Below, piece by piece: positions 1 through 8,124 of a stretch of DNA of 44,156 bases; within the stretch, counting starts at the first letter, position 1, and the number at the start of each line of letters is the position of its first letter. The notes beneath the pieces are model-generated. The model saw only the letters and a list, made by a program, of their open reading frames with translations. It was not told the origin of the DNA and searched no databases. The stretch is from Akkermansia muciniphila (lineage in GTDB: Bacteria; Verrucomicrobiota; Verrucomicrobiia; Limisphaerales; UBA1100). The stretch covers positions 1 to 44,156 of the forward strand of contig CAMDOH010000015.1 in assembly GCA_945903605.1 (NCBI GenBank), given 5' to 3'. The position numbers and the translations under genes were made by a program.

Positions 1-84
1 TTCCGCCCATGCCACCACCCATTCCGCCCATGCCACCACCCATTCCGCCCATGCCACCACCCATTCCGCCCATGCCACCACCCA
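1..84. repeat. 21-bp perfect tandem repeat, four copies
   Basis: Four identical 21-base copies run from the first base of the window to 84. On the minus strand each encodes the seven-residue unit MGGMGGG. The array may continue beyond the left edge. It lies inside the Gly/Met-rich gene and keeps its reading frame. Confidence 0.9.
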
Positions 85-1021
85 TTCCGCCCATACCTCC
101 CATTCCGCCACCACCAAAGCCACCCATACCTCCCATTCCACCACCGCCAAAGCCACCCATGCCACCGTTCATTCCGCCCATACCTCCCATTCCACCACCG
201 CCAAAGCCACCCATGCCACCGTTCATGCCCCCCATGCCACCCATTCCGCCGCCGCCAAAGCCACCCATGCCACCCATGCCACCCATGCCACCCATGCCAC
301 CCATGCCACCCATGCCACCCATGCTTTGGTTGACAATTCCGATTGGCGCTCGCACAGACATTAGTCCAGATCCTTGTTGTCCGCCTCGTCGCATTGCCGC
401 GAATTCAACCGCAGCCATCTGTGCTGTGTACTGAAGTTGTGACGAGGTCATTGCGTAGCGAGTGTTTCCCATGCCACCACCCATTCCACCTCCCATGCCG
501 CCCATCATACCTCCGCCCATCCCACCTTGTGACCATATGCTGCCTGATTGCGTATTTCTTTGGTACGCAGTGCTAGCCATCTGTTGGGCAACCATCCAAA
601 GTTCCATCGGGCTTTGAACAAGCGTCGATTGAATCGAGCCAAACGGAGTAAACCCAGAGGGCATATAGGATTGGAAATTAACGCCGTAGAATCCATTTTG
701 TACTCTCGCCATACCTCCAAAACCACCACCCATTCCGCCCATGCCACCACCCATTCCGCCCATGCCACCACCCATTCCGCCCATGCCTTGATTGCCAAAT
801 CCGCCCATTCCGCCCATGCCACCGCCACCGTTCATGCTATTGGCTAGTCCGTTTGCTCGGTTCATGGCACCGCTCATGACTCCACCGCCTCCCATGCTTT
901 GCAATGTTGAAGCGGCCCCCATTGTAGCATTCAATCCAGCTAATCCAAACTGGCCTTGAAGTTGATTGGATAGGCCTAATAGTACAGGAAATGCTAGAGA
1001 AGTAATTGTGGCGATTCTCAT
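1..1021 (-). CDS. Secreted Gly/Met-rich repeat protein (5' part, cut by the left window edge)
   Basis: I translated this frame by hand; it begins at the ATG at 1021 and stays open for 340 codons to the window edge, so the C-terminus is missing. The N-terminus (MRIATITSLAFPVLLGLS...) resembles a short, weak signal peptide. A region rich in Gly, Met, Ala and Ser follows, then blocks of MGG, MGGG, MNGG and FGGGG. Two less repetitive segments separate the blocks, one starting ARVQNGFYGVNFQ and one starting NTRYAMTSSQLQYTAQ. Proline-rich readings on the other strand are shadows of the GGX codons. No enzyme family is recognised. Low-complexity Gly/Met proteins can be structural, adhesive or metal-binding, but nothing here decides between these. 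The gene converges on nothing visible and lies just beyond the 3' end of the adjacent tRNA, on the same strand. Confidence 0.75.
   Translation of the reverse strand, partial: MRIATITSLAFPVLLGLSNQLQGQFGLAGLNATMGAASTLQSMGGGGVMSGAMNRANGLANSMNGGGGMGGMGGFGNQGMGGMGGGMGGMGGGMGGMGGGFGGMARVQNGFYGVNFQSYMPSGFTPFGSIQSTLVQSPMELWMVAQQMASTAYQRNTQSGSIWSQGGMGGGMMGGMGGGMGGGMGNTRYAMTSSQLQYTAQMAAVEFAAMRRGGQQGSGLMSVRAPIGIVNQSMGGMGGMGGMGGMGGMGGMGGFGGGGMGGMGGMNGGMGGFGGGGMGGMGGMNGGMGGFGGGGMGGMGGFGGGGMGGMGGMGGGMGGMGGGMGGMGGGMGGMGGGMGG
90..269. repeat. 54-bp imperfect tandem repeat
   Basis: Two nearly identical 54-base copies (123-176 and 177-230) are flanked by degenerate partial copies on both sides. On the minus strand the unit encodes 18 residues made of MNGG, MGG and FGGGG blocks. 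The Phe-containing block recurs at fixed spacing, so the array is ordered and not random low complexity. Confidence 0.8.
261..323. repeat. 9-bp tandem repeat, seven copies
   Basis: Seven perfect copies of a 9-base unit encode consecutive MGG triplets on the minus strand. This is the kind of array expected to gain or lose copies by slippage without changing frame. Confidence 0.9.
733..787. repeat. Second block of the 21-bp repeat
   Basis: Two full copies and one partial copy of the same 21-base unit as in 1-84 occur here, in the N-terminal part of the same gene. The two blocks are about 650 bases apart, so recombination between them could delete the intervening segment in frame. Confidence 0.85.
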
Positions 1022-1109
1022 ATTGCTACACTCCAAAACTATCTCCGCGAAGAAACATATTGTCAACTGAAGAATGGACGGTGGAATGTCTCTGATTGCT
1101 CCGAAAAAA

Positions 1110-1193
1110 TGGTGCGCGAGAGAGGACTTGAACCTCCACCCCTTGCGGGACCAGATCCTAAGTCTGGCGTGTCTGCCATTTCACCACTCGCGC
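1110..1193 (-). tRNA. tRNA-Leu (anticodon UAG)
   Basis: The minus strand folds as a class II tRNA. The acceptor stem pairs GCGCGAG with CTCGCGC. The anticodon arm is CCAGA-CTTAGGA-TCTGG, giving anticodon TAG. A short hairpin variable arm (TCCCGCAAGGGGT) follows, then a T-arm with loop TTCAAGT. The discriminator base is A and the terminal CCA is encoded, ending at 1110. The extended variable arm and anticodon identify it as leucine. Confidence 0.95.
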
Positions 1194-1402
1194 AACGCAT
1201 TATTGCCCGAACACCTCAAAACTATTTGTCGATGGGTTGGACGCTCGCTGGTGAACATCTGTACCCCAGAATTGAACACGGACAATGTTCTTACATTGCA
1301 ATCGTATCAAGCAGATTGTCTGCGAGAGAGTGTGGGTAAATAATTCTGAGAATGAATGCTTGAACCTTGCGAGTAACCTGCGTATAAAACGTTTAGTTTG
1401 AA

Positions 1403-1827
1403 TTGAACGACGAAAAACCGCGCAACTCGAGCCTGTTGTCAGGCCTCGAACCCACCGGCACGGAGTGCCCATTTGGCATGGTTCGGGTATTAAGCATTAG
1501 CAAAGCGAGTGTAAGCACCGGCATCAGGCAGCTCATTTCTTGGGGAGCGATCAAGCAGGTTTGGGGGCAAGGAGGGCGGCGTGATTATTACGAGGCCAAT
1601 CATAATATAGCGGCGCTCATTCGTCGAAGTTATTTTGACTATATCAAGCCCAAACTAACTGCGTTTGGTCGGAGCTGGAGTTGCTCCTTACAAAGCTTGG
1701 TGAAGAAAGGAAGGTGGGTGTTACTGCACGGGAAGTTTCCTCATGGTGTGAAGATCGAATCAACAAACTATTGAAAATACAGCGCAATATCGACATGACA
1801 TTACCATTCGCTGAAAAACTCTTTTGA
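1403..1827 (+). pseudogene. Frameshifted GbsR/MarR-type transcriptional regulator
   Basis: The first frame (TTG at 1403, or an internal ATG at 1478) carries a winged-helix core. It reads SISKASVSTGIRQL, then SWGAIKQVW, then GRRDYYEA, the pattern expected of GbsR-like regulators. Near 1665-1680 this frame stops resembling the family. A second frame then reads SELELLLTKLGEE and continues to end in LPFAEKLF before the TGA at 1825-1827, as a helical C-terminus of this family would. Two frames that together make one protein suggest a single-nucleotide indel. The N-terminus also looks incomplete. No gene was seen in 1194-1402. A sequencing error, or programmed frameshifting, cannot be excluded. Its position just before the glycan locus would suit a former local regulator. 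Confidence 0.55.
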
Positions 1828-1869
1828 ATAGTTAGTATTCAGCAACCAAATAGAATTGATTATTTTTCA

Positions 1870-3156
1870 ATGAAGATTGCAATAATTGGACTGGGATATG
1901 TGGGGCTGCCGCTTTCCTTGCAATTCGCTCGTTCTGGCGTTGAAGTTCTCGGGTTGGATATCGATGTCAAGAAAATCGATGCCATTAATGCGGGTCAAAG
2001 CTATATCAATCAAATCGACCCGAACGCAATCGCTGCGCTCGTGAATGCCGGGCAATTTTCTGCATCAGTCGACTTCTCGCGTATCTGTGAAGTGGAGGCG
2101 GTCATCATCTGTGTGCCCACGCCGCTGAACAAAAACCGCGAGCCGGACATATCGTATATTCTCAATACCGGAGAAGCAATTGCGCCGCATTTGCAAAAGG
2201 GTGCATTGGTCGTTCTTGAATCGACTACTTATCCAGGAACGACCGACCAAGACTTGCGAGTGGTATTGGAGCAAGGATCTGGACTAAAAGCAGGAGTGGA
2301 CTTTCATCTGGCTTATTCTCCCGAACGCGAGGATCCGGGCAATCCCAATAGCAAGGTTGCAGAAATTCCAAAAGTTGTCGGCGGTTATTCCCCCGCCTGT
2401 TTGGAAAAGGCCATCGCACTTTATGGGAAAGCGATCAAGACGATCGTCCCCGTCTCTTCGTGTCGCGCCGCCGAGGCCACAAAGCTCTTAGAGAATATAT
2501 ATCGCAGTGTGAATATCGCCCTCGTTAACGAACTAAAGATGGTTTACGCCGCGATGGGAATTGATATCTGGGAGGTAATTAATGCCGCCAAGACGAAGCC
2601 ATTTGGATATATGCCATTTTATCCTGGGCCTGGTCTCGGCGGTCACTGCATTCCAATCGACCCATTCTACCTTACTTGGAAAGCACGGGAGTACGAGCAG
2701 CATACCCGTTTCATCGAGTTGGCTGGCGAGATTAATACCGCAATGCCCGAGTACGTTGTCAATCGTGTAGCCGAAGCTTTGAACGCCCAGAAGAAGCCGG
2801 TCAACGGATCGAAGATTCTGGTTATTGGGCTTGCCTATAAGCCAGACGTAGATGACGACCGTGAGTCTCCAAGTTATAAATTAATGGACCTTTTGAAAGA
2901 ACGAGGCGCGGCTGTGGATTATTATGATCCATATATACCAGTAATCCGTCCCAGTCGCGTGAACGGACACTGGGCCGGAATTCGGTCGGTGGACTGGACC
3001 CGGTCAGCGGTCGCGGTATTCGACTTGGTCTTGATTTCCACGGCGCACAAAGCAATGAACCGTCAGGATTTGGCGGACTGGTCCCCGTGCATCGTCGATT
3101 CCCGCAACGCCATGGCCGGAATAAATGCCAATCTCGGCCAGATCTGGAAGGCTTGA
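1870..3156 (+). CDS. Nucleotide-sugar (UDP-HexNAc-type) 6-dehydrogenase
   Basis: This 428-residue protein belongs to the UDP-glucose/UDP-GlcNAc/UDP-ManNAc dehydrogenase family, which oxidises C6 of a UDP-sugar to the uronate with two NAD+. The N-terminal Rossmann motif is GLGYVGLP (residues 7-14). The segment AYSPEREDPGNP is typical of the WbpA/WecC branch. The catalytic cysteine is Cys260 in GGHCIPIDP, and the C-terminal domain contains AYKPDVDDDRESPS. Length is normal for the family. The exact substrate (GlcNAc or ManNAc) cannot be read from sequence. It is the first intact gene of the glycan locus, and the DNA on both sides is decayed, so it may once have been part of a longer operon. Confidence 0.88.
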   Translation: MKIAIIGLGYVGLPLSLQFARSGVEVLGLDIDVKKIDAINAGQSYINQIDPNAIAALVNAGQFSASVDFSRICEVEAVIICVPTPLNKNREPDISYILNTGEAIAPHLQKGALVVLESTTYPGTTDQDLRVVLEQGSGLKAGVDFHLAYSPEREDPGNPNSKVAEIPKVVGGYSPACLEKAIALYGKAIKTIVPVSSCRAAEATKLLENIYRSVNIALVNELKMVYAAMGIDIWEVINAAKTKPFGYMPFYPGPGLGGHCIPIDPFYLTWKAREYEQHTRFIELAGEINTAMPEYVVNRVAEALNAQKKPVNGSKILVIGLAYKPDVDDDRESPSYKLMDLLKERGAAVDYYDPYIPVIRPSRVNGHWAGIRSVDWTRSAVAVFDLVLISTAHKAMNRQDLADWSPCIVDSRNAMAGINANLGQIWKA

Positions 3157-3710
3157 GGTTCGTGGCGATTGCCCTAAATAACCAGAAAAGAAATTGATGA
3201 ACCTACTGATTTGGCTGCTTGAATTGGGCTTGAAAGTTCGTGTTGTTAATATGCCATTCGCACGACTTCAATAGTAGCGGAATTAGCGATGTTTTGGCGC
3301 ATCATTTAATATGCGCTGGTGGCGGTTTACCTGAATCAAGAAGCTCCCGATGCCATTGTTGTGGTTTTGCCATCGGCAATCCCAATCGTACCGGCCTTCC
3401 CGCCCCGTTATTACAGACCAATTAATGGCAGTTAACCTGCCGTCCTGCGTCCGATTTTGCCTTTGTGTTGGCGCTGCCAATGTAACTTTCAATGACTCCA
3501 CTCTCGGTGGCAAAGTTGGGTCGAATGGCCTCGATCTACTTTCGACGAACTCGTTGCTGAAATTGGCTGCGACGACCCCAAACACACCGGGCGCGATGAA
3601 CATTGTTCGTCAACGCCCCTTTACTCCCGAGGTTGGGCATTGGCCGGACAAGTTGCCTGCGTTCTAGGCACTGTGGTTTACCCACGTCGAACCGGTCAGC
3701 TAGGTAGTGT
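3157..3710. other. Non-coding, decayed stretch
   Basis: There is no convincing gene on either strand. Short open frames at 3240-3425, 3283-3603 and 3350-3667 overlap one another, lack family motifs and have no ribosome binding site. Brief hydrophobic readings, such as one starting MNLLIWLLELG at 3197, end quickly in stops. Together with the remnant at 3711-3875 this looks like the debris of one or more former glycan genes. Confidence 0.5.
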
Positions 3711-3875
3711 TTGATAGGTTTAAGTGATACGGATTGTCAGAATGGTGACTTTGAGTTAATTCTAACGGGTATGCGTCTTGGCGAAAAGTTATACGAAAAT
3801 CTTGAAATCGGTCGTCGCTGGTTTTATTCCAACGAATGGCGAGTTGGGTCTTGTAAATACTACGGTTCAAAATAG
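3711..3875 (+). pseudogene. Remnant of CapD-like UDP-HexNAc 4,6-dehydratase
   Basis: A short frame from 3711 to the TAG at 3873-3875 reads LIGLSDTD..., then FELILTGMRLGEKLYENLEIG. The second part closely resembles the C-terminal signature of CapD/FlaA1/PglF-type polysaccharide dehydratases (TGLRPGEKLYEEL in the family). The rest of the roughly 300-600-residue enzyme is absent, so this is only a fossil of the gene's 3' end. Such enzymes form UDP-4-keto-6-deoxy-HexNAc and often sit beside nucleotide-sugar dehydrogenases, as here. Confidence 0.6.
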
Positions 3876-3928
3876 TGGGATTGAGAGAAATAATTAGAGG
3901 CGACTTCGGCTCAGTTCAATAATTACAA

Positions 3929-5041
3929 ATGCGAGTGTTGATGTTGAATTGGCGCGATCCGCTCAACCCGCTTGCGGGCGGGGCGGAGAGAGTTTCGATG
4001 GGTTACTTGAAGGCATTGGTTGCGCGCGGGCATGAAGTTTTCTGGTTTTCGAATACTTTTGATGGGGCTGTAAATTTGGAGGAGGTAGATGGTATTCAAG
4101 TCATTCGTCGCGGAAACCGTTTCTCTTCCCATTTTTTTGCGGCGCGTTGGTATCGCTCTCAGGCATCATTTGATTTGGTGATTGATCAGCATCATGGCTT
4201 GCCGTGGTTTGCTCCGTGGTGGTGTCAGACTCAATGCGTCGCGTTCATCCACGAAGTGCTCGGGCCGATTTGGGATTCATTTTATTCCTGGCCATTAAGC
4301 GCGATTGGTAAGACACAAGAATCGGCGACGCATTGGCTGTATCGGTCCGTGCCATTTTGGACGGCGAGTAGCGCCACTGCAAACCTTCTACTAGAGCGCG
4401 GTGTGAGTGATATCACACAAATCCCTTATGGAGTGGACACGCGCGCATTGCCGGAATTGGATTCAAAGGCGCTCGTTCAACCGCTCCGTCTTGTGACAGT
4501 GAATCGACTGGCTCCAAACAAACGAGTGGACCACGCCATTCGGGTTGTCAAAATCTTAGTGGACGAAGGTATCGATGTTCATCTGACAATCATTGGTGAC
4601 GGCGAAATGAGTTTGGCTTGGCGCGGGTTGACCATCGAATTGGGAGTGCACATGCATGTTGCATTCACAGGCCAGATTTCGGAAAAAGAGAAGGACGATC
4701 ATCTGCGGCTTTCACATTTTCTCCTTTACACTTCAGTGCGTGAAGGCTGGGGATTGAGCGTAACCGAGGCCAATGCACTGGGCACGCCAGCGGCCGTGTA
4801 TCCCGTCGGGGGATTGAATGAATCCACAATTGCTGGCGTGACAGGAATCGTGTCCGAAAATGAAACGCCACGGTCACTTGCTGAATCACTTCTCCACGCG
4901 CTTACAGAACCCGACGTCTATCAAAACTATCGTCGCGCAGCGTGGAAGCGCGCGATAGAATTTCATTGGGACAACGTTTTGCCGAAAGCGTGTGATTGGC
5001 TTGAATCAGTTGCTGCAGGACGCCATCGTTCCGTCCGATGA
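3929..5041 (+). CDS. Glycosyltransferase family 4
   Basis: This 370-residue protein has the two-Rossmann-domain (GT-B) layout. The N-terminal acceptor domain starts RVLMLNWRDPLNPLAGGAER, a GGAE loop common in GT4 enzymes. The C-terminal domain contains RLVTVNRLAPNKRVDHAI, IIGDGEM and the donor-binding SVREGWGLSVTEANALGTP. In this family the conserved Glu of the last motif contacts the nucleotide sugar. It should add one sugar, with retention of configuration, to a lipid-linked glycan on the cytoplasmic face. Donor and acceptor are unknown. Its stop overlaps the next start by 4 bases (ATGA), so the two genes are translationally coupled. Confidence 0.85.
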   Translation: MRVLMLNWRDPLNPLAGGAERVSMGYLKALVARGHEVFWFSNTFDGAVNLEEVDGIQVIRRGNRFSSHFFAARWYRSQASFDLVIDQHHGLPWFAPWWCQTQCVAFIHEVLGPIWDSFYSWPLSAIGKTQESATHWLYRSVPFWTASSATANLLLERGVSDITQIPYGVDTRALPELDSKALVQPLRLVTVNRLAPNKRVDHAIRVVKILVDEGIDVHLTIIGDGEMSLAWRGLTIELGVHMHVAFTGQISEKEKDDHLRLSHFLLYTSVREGWGLSVTEANALGTPAAVYPVGGLNESTIAGVTGIVSENETPRSLAESLLHALTEPDVYQNYRRAAWKRAIEFHWDNVLPKACDWLESVAAGRHRSVR

Positions 5042-5754
5042 AGTCGCACCTGTACGGCAGCCTGCCTGCGAAAGTAATCTGGTTCACACGGCGATTCGGA
5101 CTGGCAGAGTTGATTCTTCTTCCGATTCGAAAGGTCTTCGCTCCGATTGTCCGCCCTTTCATCAAGCCCGGCACTTTTCATTTCAATGGGTGCGATTTCC
5201 CATACTTCTACCACTCGCACAATGTCACTTGGTCGAATGAGCGTTGTGTGGAAATCGCTTTGGCTTCCGATTATCTGCGCCAATATCTGGGCCGATCCAT
5301 CTTGGAAGTGGGGAATGTCATGAGCCGTTACTGTCCTGTGTCACATCAGGTGCTGGACAAATATGAGCGAGCCGACAGCGTGATCAACGCCGACATTGTT
5401 GAGTTCAATCCCTATAAGAAATACGATCTCATCCTTTCCGTCTCCACATTCGAGCACATCGGATTTGATGATGATGCGGATGAATCTTCGGCGAATAAAA
5501 TCATTCAGGCCATCGCCTCCTGCCGCCGATTATTGGCGACTGGTGGCCGGTTGGTTTTGACCGTTCCACTTGGGTATAATCCTGATCTGGATGATTTGAT
5601 TCGATCCGGTAAATTGGGTGAGTCGCGCGCGAGTTTTCTGAAGCGAACCACTCGGTGTGAATGGATCGAAGTCCCTCGCGCAACGGCATTGGAATCGCGA
5701 TATGGCAGCCCGTACCCGTATGGAAACGCGGTTATGATTGCTGAGTTCGAATGA
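5038..5754 (+). CDS. Class I SAM-dependent methyltransferase (glycan-locus type)
   Basis: The product is 238 residues. A roughly 70-residue N-terminal segment precedes the SAM-binding motif ILEVGNVMSRYCP. The acidic motif INADIVEF follows, then YDLILSVSTFEHIGFDD (motif III region) and RLLATGGRLVLTVPLGYNP. The usual GxGxG is reduced to EVGNV, a variant seen in some polysaccharide-locus methyltransferases. The gene overlaps both neighbours by ATGA, forming a three-gene coupled unit with two GT4 enzymes. This suggests it modifies the same glycan, probably by O-methylation of a sugar or chain end. The specific target is unknown. Confidence 0.75.
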   Translation: MKSHLYGSLPAKVIWFTRRFGLAELILLPIRKVFAPIVRPFIKPGTFHFNGCDFPYFYHSHNVTWSNERCVEIALASDYLRQYLGRSILEVGNVMSRYCPVSHQVLDKYERADSVINADIVEFNPYKKYDLILSVSTFEHIGFDDDADESSANKIIQAIASCRRLLATGGRLVLTVPLGYNPDLDDLIRSGKLGESRASFLKRTTRCEWIEVPRATALESRYGSPYPYGNAVMIAEFE

Positions 5755-6980
5755 AAGCGCTTCTCGTTTCTTATTTCTATGAGCACGATTTTGGCGGGGC
5801 TGAACTTGTTGCCCGCGCCACCAAAAAACTTCTCGAAGAGCGAATGGGCTGGAGCGTCGAAGTCGCCTGTTTCAATGGCGGCACTTCAAAACAACTGGGC
5901 GCAATCCATCGGCTGCCAATCCCATTTGGATTTCATTCCAGCCCGCAATGGTTCAAGCGCTTTGTTTTGTTTTTGAACAATCCGTTGCTTGACCGGATTG
6001 CCGTGCGGCAATTGCGGAAGAAGTGCGACCCTGCCAAATTCGATTGTGTCCATTGTCAGGATCTCAACTCGCTACTTGTAGCCGATGCTTTTGCTTCAGA
6101 GTGCAGGTTGCCGTTGATTCTTACTTTGCACGAACCTGTTCCGAAACGGATTTCGCCTGGCGTATTGCCGCCATTCATTGCGCGCTGTGTGAACGCGTTC
6201 ATGAGCCTGCGCGACGAGCGGATTCGTCAAGCTGTGTCGAGGTGTCACACCGTGATTTGCGTTTCCGAATTTGTCCGCAAGCGCACTCTTGATGAACTCA
6301 AGCACCTCGGCGCAGGACTTGAGCTGGTCATTGCGCATCCACCTGTCGAAGATTATTTGTTCGCTGCGGCGAGCCAGCCAATCACAGGGCGCACGGCAAG
6401 TTTTCCAGCCCGTCTGCTTTATATCGGCAGGATGACGGCTGAAAAGGGACTCGATCTTCTCATCGAAGCGTTACCATTGGTGAAATCGTCGTTCGAACTT
6501 TCAATTCTCGGTTTCGGTGGCCCTATTGAAGGGCGCATACGGGCCATGGCAAACAAAGATGCGCGAATCAAAATACTTCAGGCTGTTCCGCACACGGAAG
6601 TGGCTGAACTAATCCAGTCACACGAAGTGGTTTGTTGTCCGTCCGTTGTTGAAGAAGCTTGTCCGAAAACCGTTGCCGAGGCGCGATTGTTCGGCAGGCA
6701 TATCGTCGCCACCGATCGCGGTGGGATTCCAGAGATTCTCGAGAATTATCCGCGCGCCTATATCGTCGAGTTCGGATCAAAAACTCGGGGCGAATGTGTG
6801 GCCGCTTTAGCTGAGAAGATTGACAGAGCAATTGCTGCGGGAATGCCTCAACCCTTCGCTGCCGCTGAGTTGAAGGTCGAAGATCAATTCAAATCGCGGT
6901 TCGGGGCCGAGCCGCTCTATGATGTGTTCCGCCTGGCGCAATGGCGTATCAAGGAACGACGGCGCGGGATGAGTCGTTAA
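5751..6980 (+). CDS. Glycosyltransferase family 4
   Basis: This 409-residue GT-B glycosyltransferase starts with YEHDFGGAELVARATKKLL, the acceptor-side loop with GGAE. The donor domain carries LLYIGRMTAEKGLDLLIEAL, ILGFGGPIEGRI and SVVEEACPKTVAEARLFGR. The segment VHCQDLNSLLVADA and the histidine in LTLHEPVP suit GT4 active-site loops. It starts inside the stop of the methyltransferase (ATGA). Its own stop overlaps by 4 bases the stop of the oppositely oriented gene that follows. Donor sugar unknown. Confidence 0.85.
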   Translation: MKALLVSYFYEHDFGGAELVARATKKLLEERMGWSVEVACFNGGTSKQLGAIHRLPIPFGFHSSPQWFKRFVLFLNNPLLDRIAVRQLRKKCDPAKFDCVHCQDLNSLLVADAFASECRLPLILTLHEPVPKRISPGVLPPFIARCVNAFMSLRDERIRQAVSRCHTVICVSEFVRKRTLDELKHLGAGLELVIAHPPVEDYLFAAASQPITGRTASFPARLLYIGRMTAEKGLDLLIEALPLVKSSFELSILGFGGPIEGRIRAMANKDARIKILQAVPHTEVAELIQSHEVVCCPSVVEEACPKTVAEARLFGRHIVATDRGGIPEILENYPRAYIVEFGSKTRGECVAALAEKIDRAIAAGMPQPFAAAELKVEDQFKSRFGAEPLYDVFRLAQWRIKERRRGMSR

Positions 6981-8008
6981 GCAATTTTCTGGATCCAGAA
7001 TGAAGCCCCCATCCGATTGCCCGTCTGCTGCGAGAGGACGGGGCATTTGGCGAGTAGTTCTGCACGGTGATGATGTGCCAAATAATACATCGAGAAGATG
7101 ACAGTGAAATCGCGATTGCCCGTCAGCAACGCTTCGAGCAGGTATTGCTCTGTCCAGATATACGCCTCCTCGATGATCACGTACGGGTGGTAATCTTTCG
7201 GCGTGTAGATGTCGTGAATGTGGATGTAAACGCCGGCGCGCAATGACGGCAGAATTTCCAAGTACTCACGCACCACGTCACCTTGTGGTCGGATCACGTG
7301 AGATGAATCGATGAACAGCATGTCGTTTTTCTGCAACTGCTGGAAGAAATCCAGCGGCAACAATTCCAGCCGCTCGCGGATGACGCGAATACCCAAACCC
7401 TCCAGCCAATGGGCTTCGTATGGCTCGATGCAGATCAATTCACAGTCGTAGCTCGGATCTTCGGCTTTATTTTTCTCAATCGCCAGCCGAGCCATCAGCG
7501 TCGAGTAGCCACAACCCACTTCAATAAATCTTCGCGGTTTCACCGTTCGGATGAAGCTGTAAAGAATTTCTGCATCTCCCGAACCGAACGCTGGGTTGTT
7601 GTAAAAAAACTCTCCCGGCCTGATGCGGTCGGTGGGGATTCGCTTCAGCTCATCATTAAAATTGAATCCGGCCAACCGTTCAAGTTGAGCTGGGATGTTC
7701 AATTGAATGCCCGGCAACTCACGGTTTTGATCCAGTGGCAATCGCAGATGCGCCGGATTCACCATCGGTTCAAAGTAATGATCACGAATTGGGAAGACGC
7801 CTGTACTGCGGAACACCCGTCGCGCGAACGGAAAGTATTTCACTCCTGCCATGCGAATCGCGCAAAGCCAGAGGCTGGCCAACCAAGTGAATGGAGTCAT
7901 GAAAAAGTCAGCCGCTGGCAGAATTCTGCGAACGGCGCGCGTCGCGCAGCCGTCTGGAGTGAAAATCCGGCGCAATAGATTTCTCATGGACTGGTTCGAA
8001 CGCCGCAT
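6977..8008 (-). CDS. Class I SAM-dependent methyltransferase, reversed within the locus
   Basis: The product is 343 residues. After about 160 residues of basic and hydrophobic N-terminal sequence comes a methyltransferase fold: RFIEVGCGYSTLMARLAI (SAM motif I), CELICIEPYEAHW (acidic strand) and NDMLFIDSSHV. The sequence IHIHDIYTPKDY follows, a pattern of Methyltransf_24-like enzymes, in which His and Asp residues may bind metal. An alternative start lies 21 bases downstream (ATG at 7987). It is the only minus-strand gene in the glycan locus. Its 3' end overlaps the upstream glycosyltransferase by 4 bases, and its 5' end diverges from rfbF across 116 bases. Confidence 0.78.
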   Translation of the reverse strand: MRRSNQSMRNLLRRIFTPDGCATRAVRRILPAADFFMTPFTWLASLWLCAIRMAGVKYFPFARRVFRSTGVFPIRDHYFEPMVNPAHLRLPLDQNRELPGIQLNIPAQLERLAGFNFNDELKRIPTDRIRPGEFFYNNPAFGSGDAEILYSFIRTVKPRRFIEVGCGYSTLMARLAIEKNKAEDPSYDCELICIEPYEAHWLEGLGIRVIRERLELLPLDFFQQLQKNDMLFIDSSHVIRPQGDVVREYLEILPSLRAGVYIHIHDIYTPKDYHPYVIIEEAYIWTEQYLLEALLTGNRDFTVIFSMYYLAHHHRAELLAKCPVLSQQTGNRMGASFWIQKIA

Positions 8009-8124
8009 AGATAAAGCCCGCGCAAATTCGTTGCAAGCGCTGACTCAACAATCGGCCCTTGCCGCACGGCAGAGTTGAAATCTAAGCAAGTTCTCATTAG
8101 CCTGCCCGCGAAAGTAGGAACGAA

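Noticed and set aside
1-323. CRISPR array
   Set aside because: The repeats are directly tandem, in frame and without unique spacers, and no cas gene is present.
9-434. Plus-strand proline-rich open frame
   Set aside because: It is the complement of GGX codons of the minus-strand Gly/Met gene; it has no signal, start site or family of its own.
1110-1193. tRNA-Leu as an integration site for the glycan locus
   Set aside because: Elements usually insert at the tRNA 3' end, which here faces left toward the Gly/Met gene and away from the glycan locus. No repeat of the tRNA end and no integrase were seen.
3240-3667. Three overlapping small frames as genes
   Set aside because: They overlap on both strands, lack motifs and sit in a region with other signs of decay.
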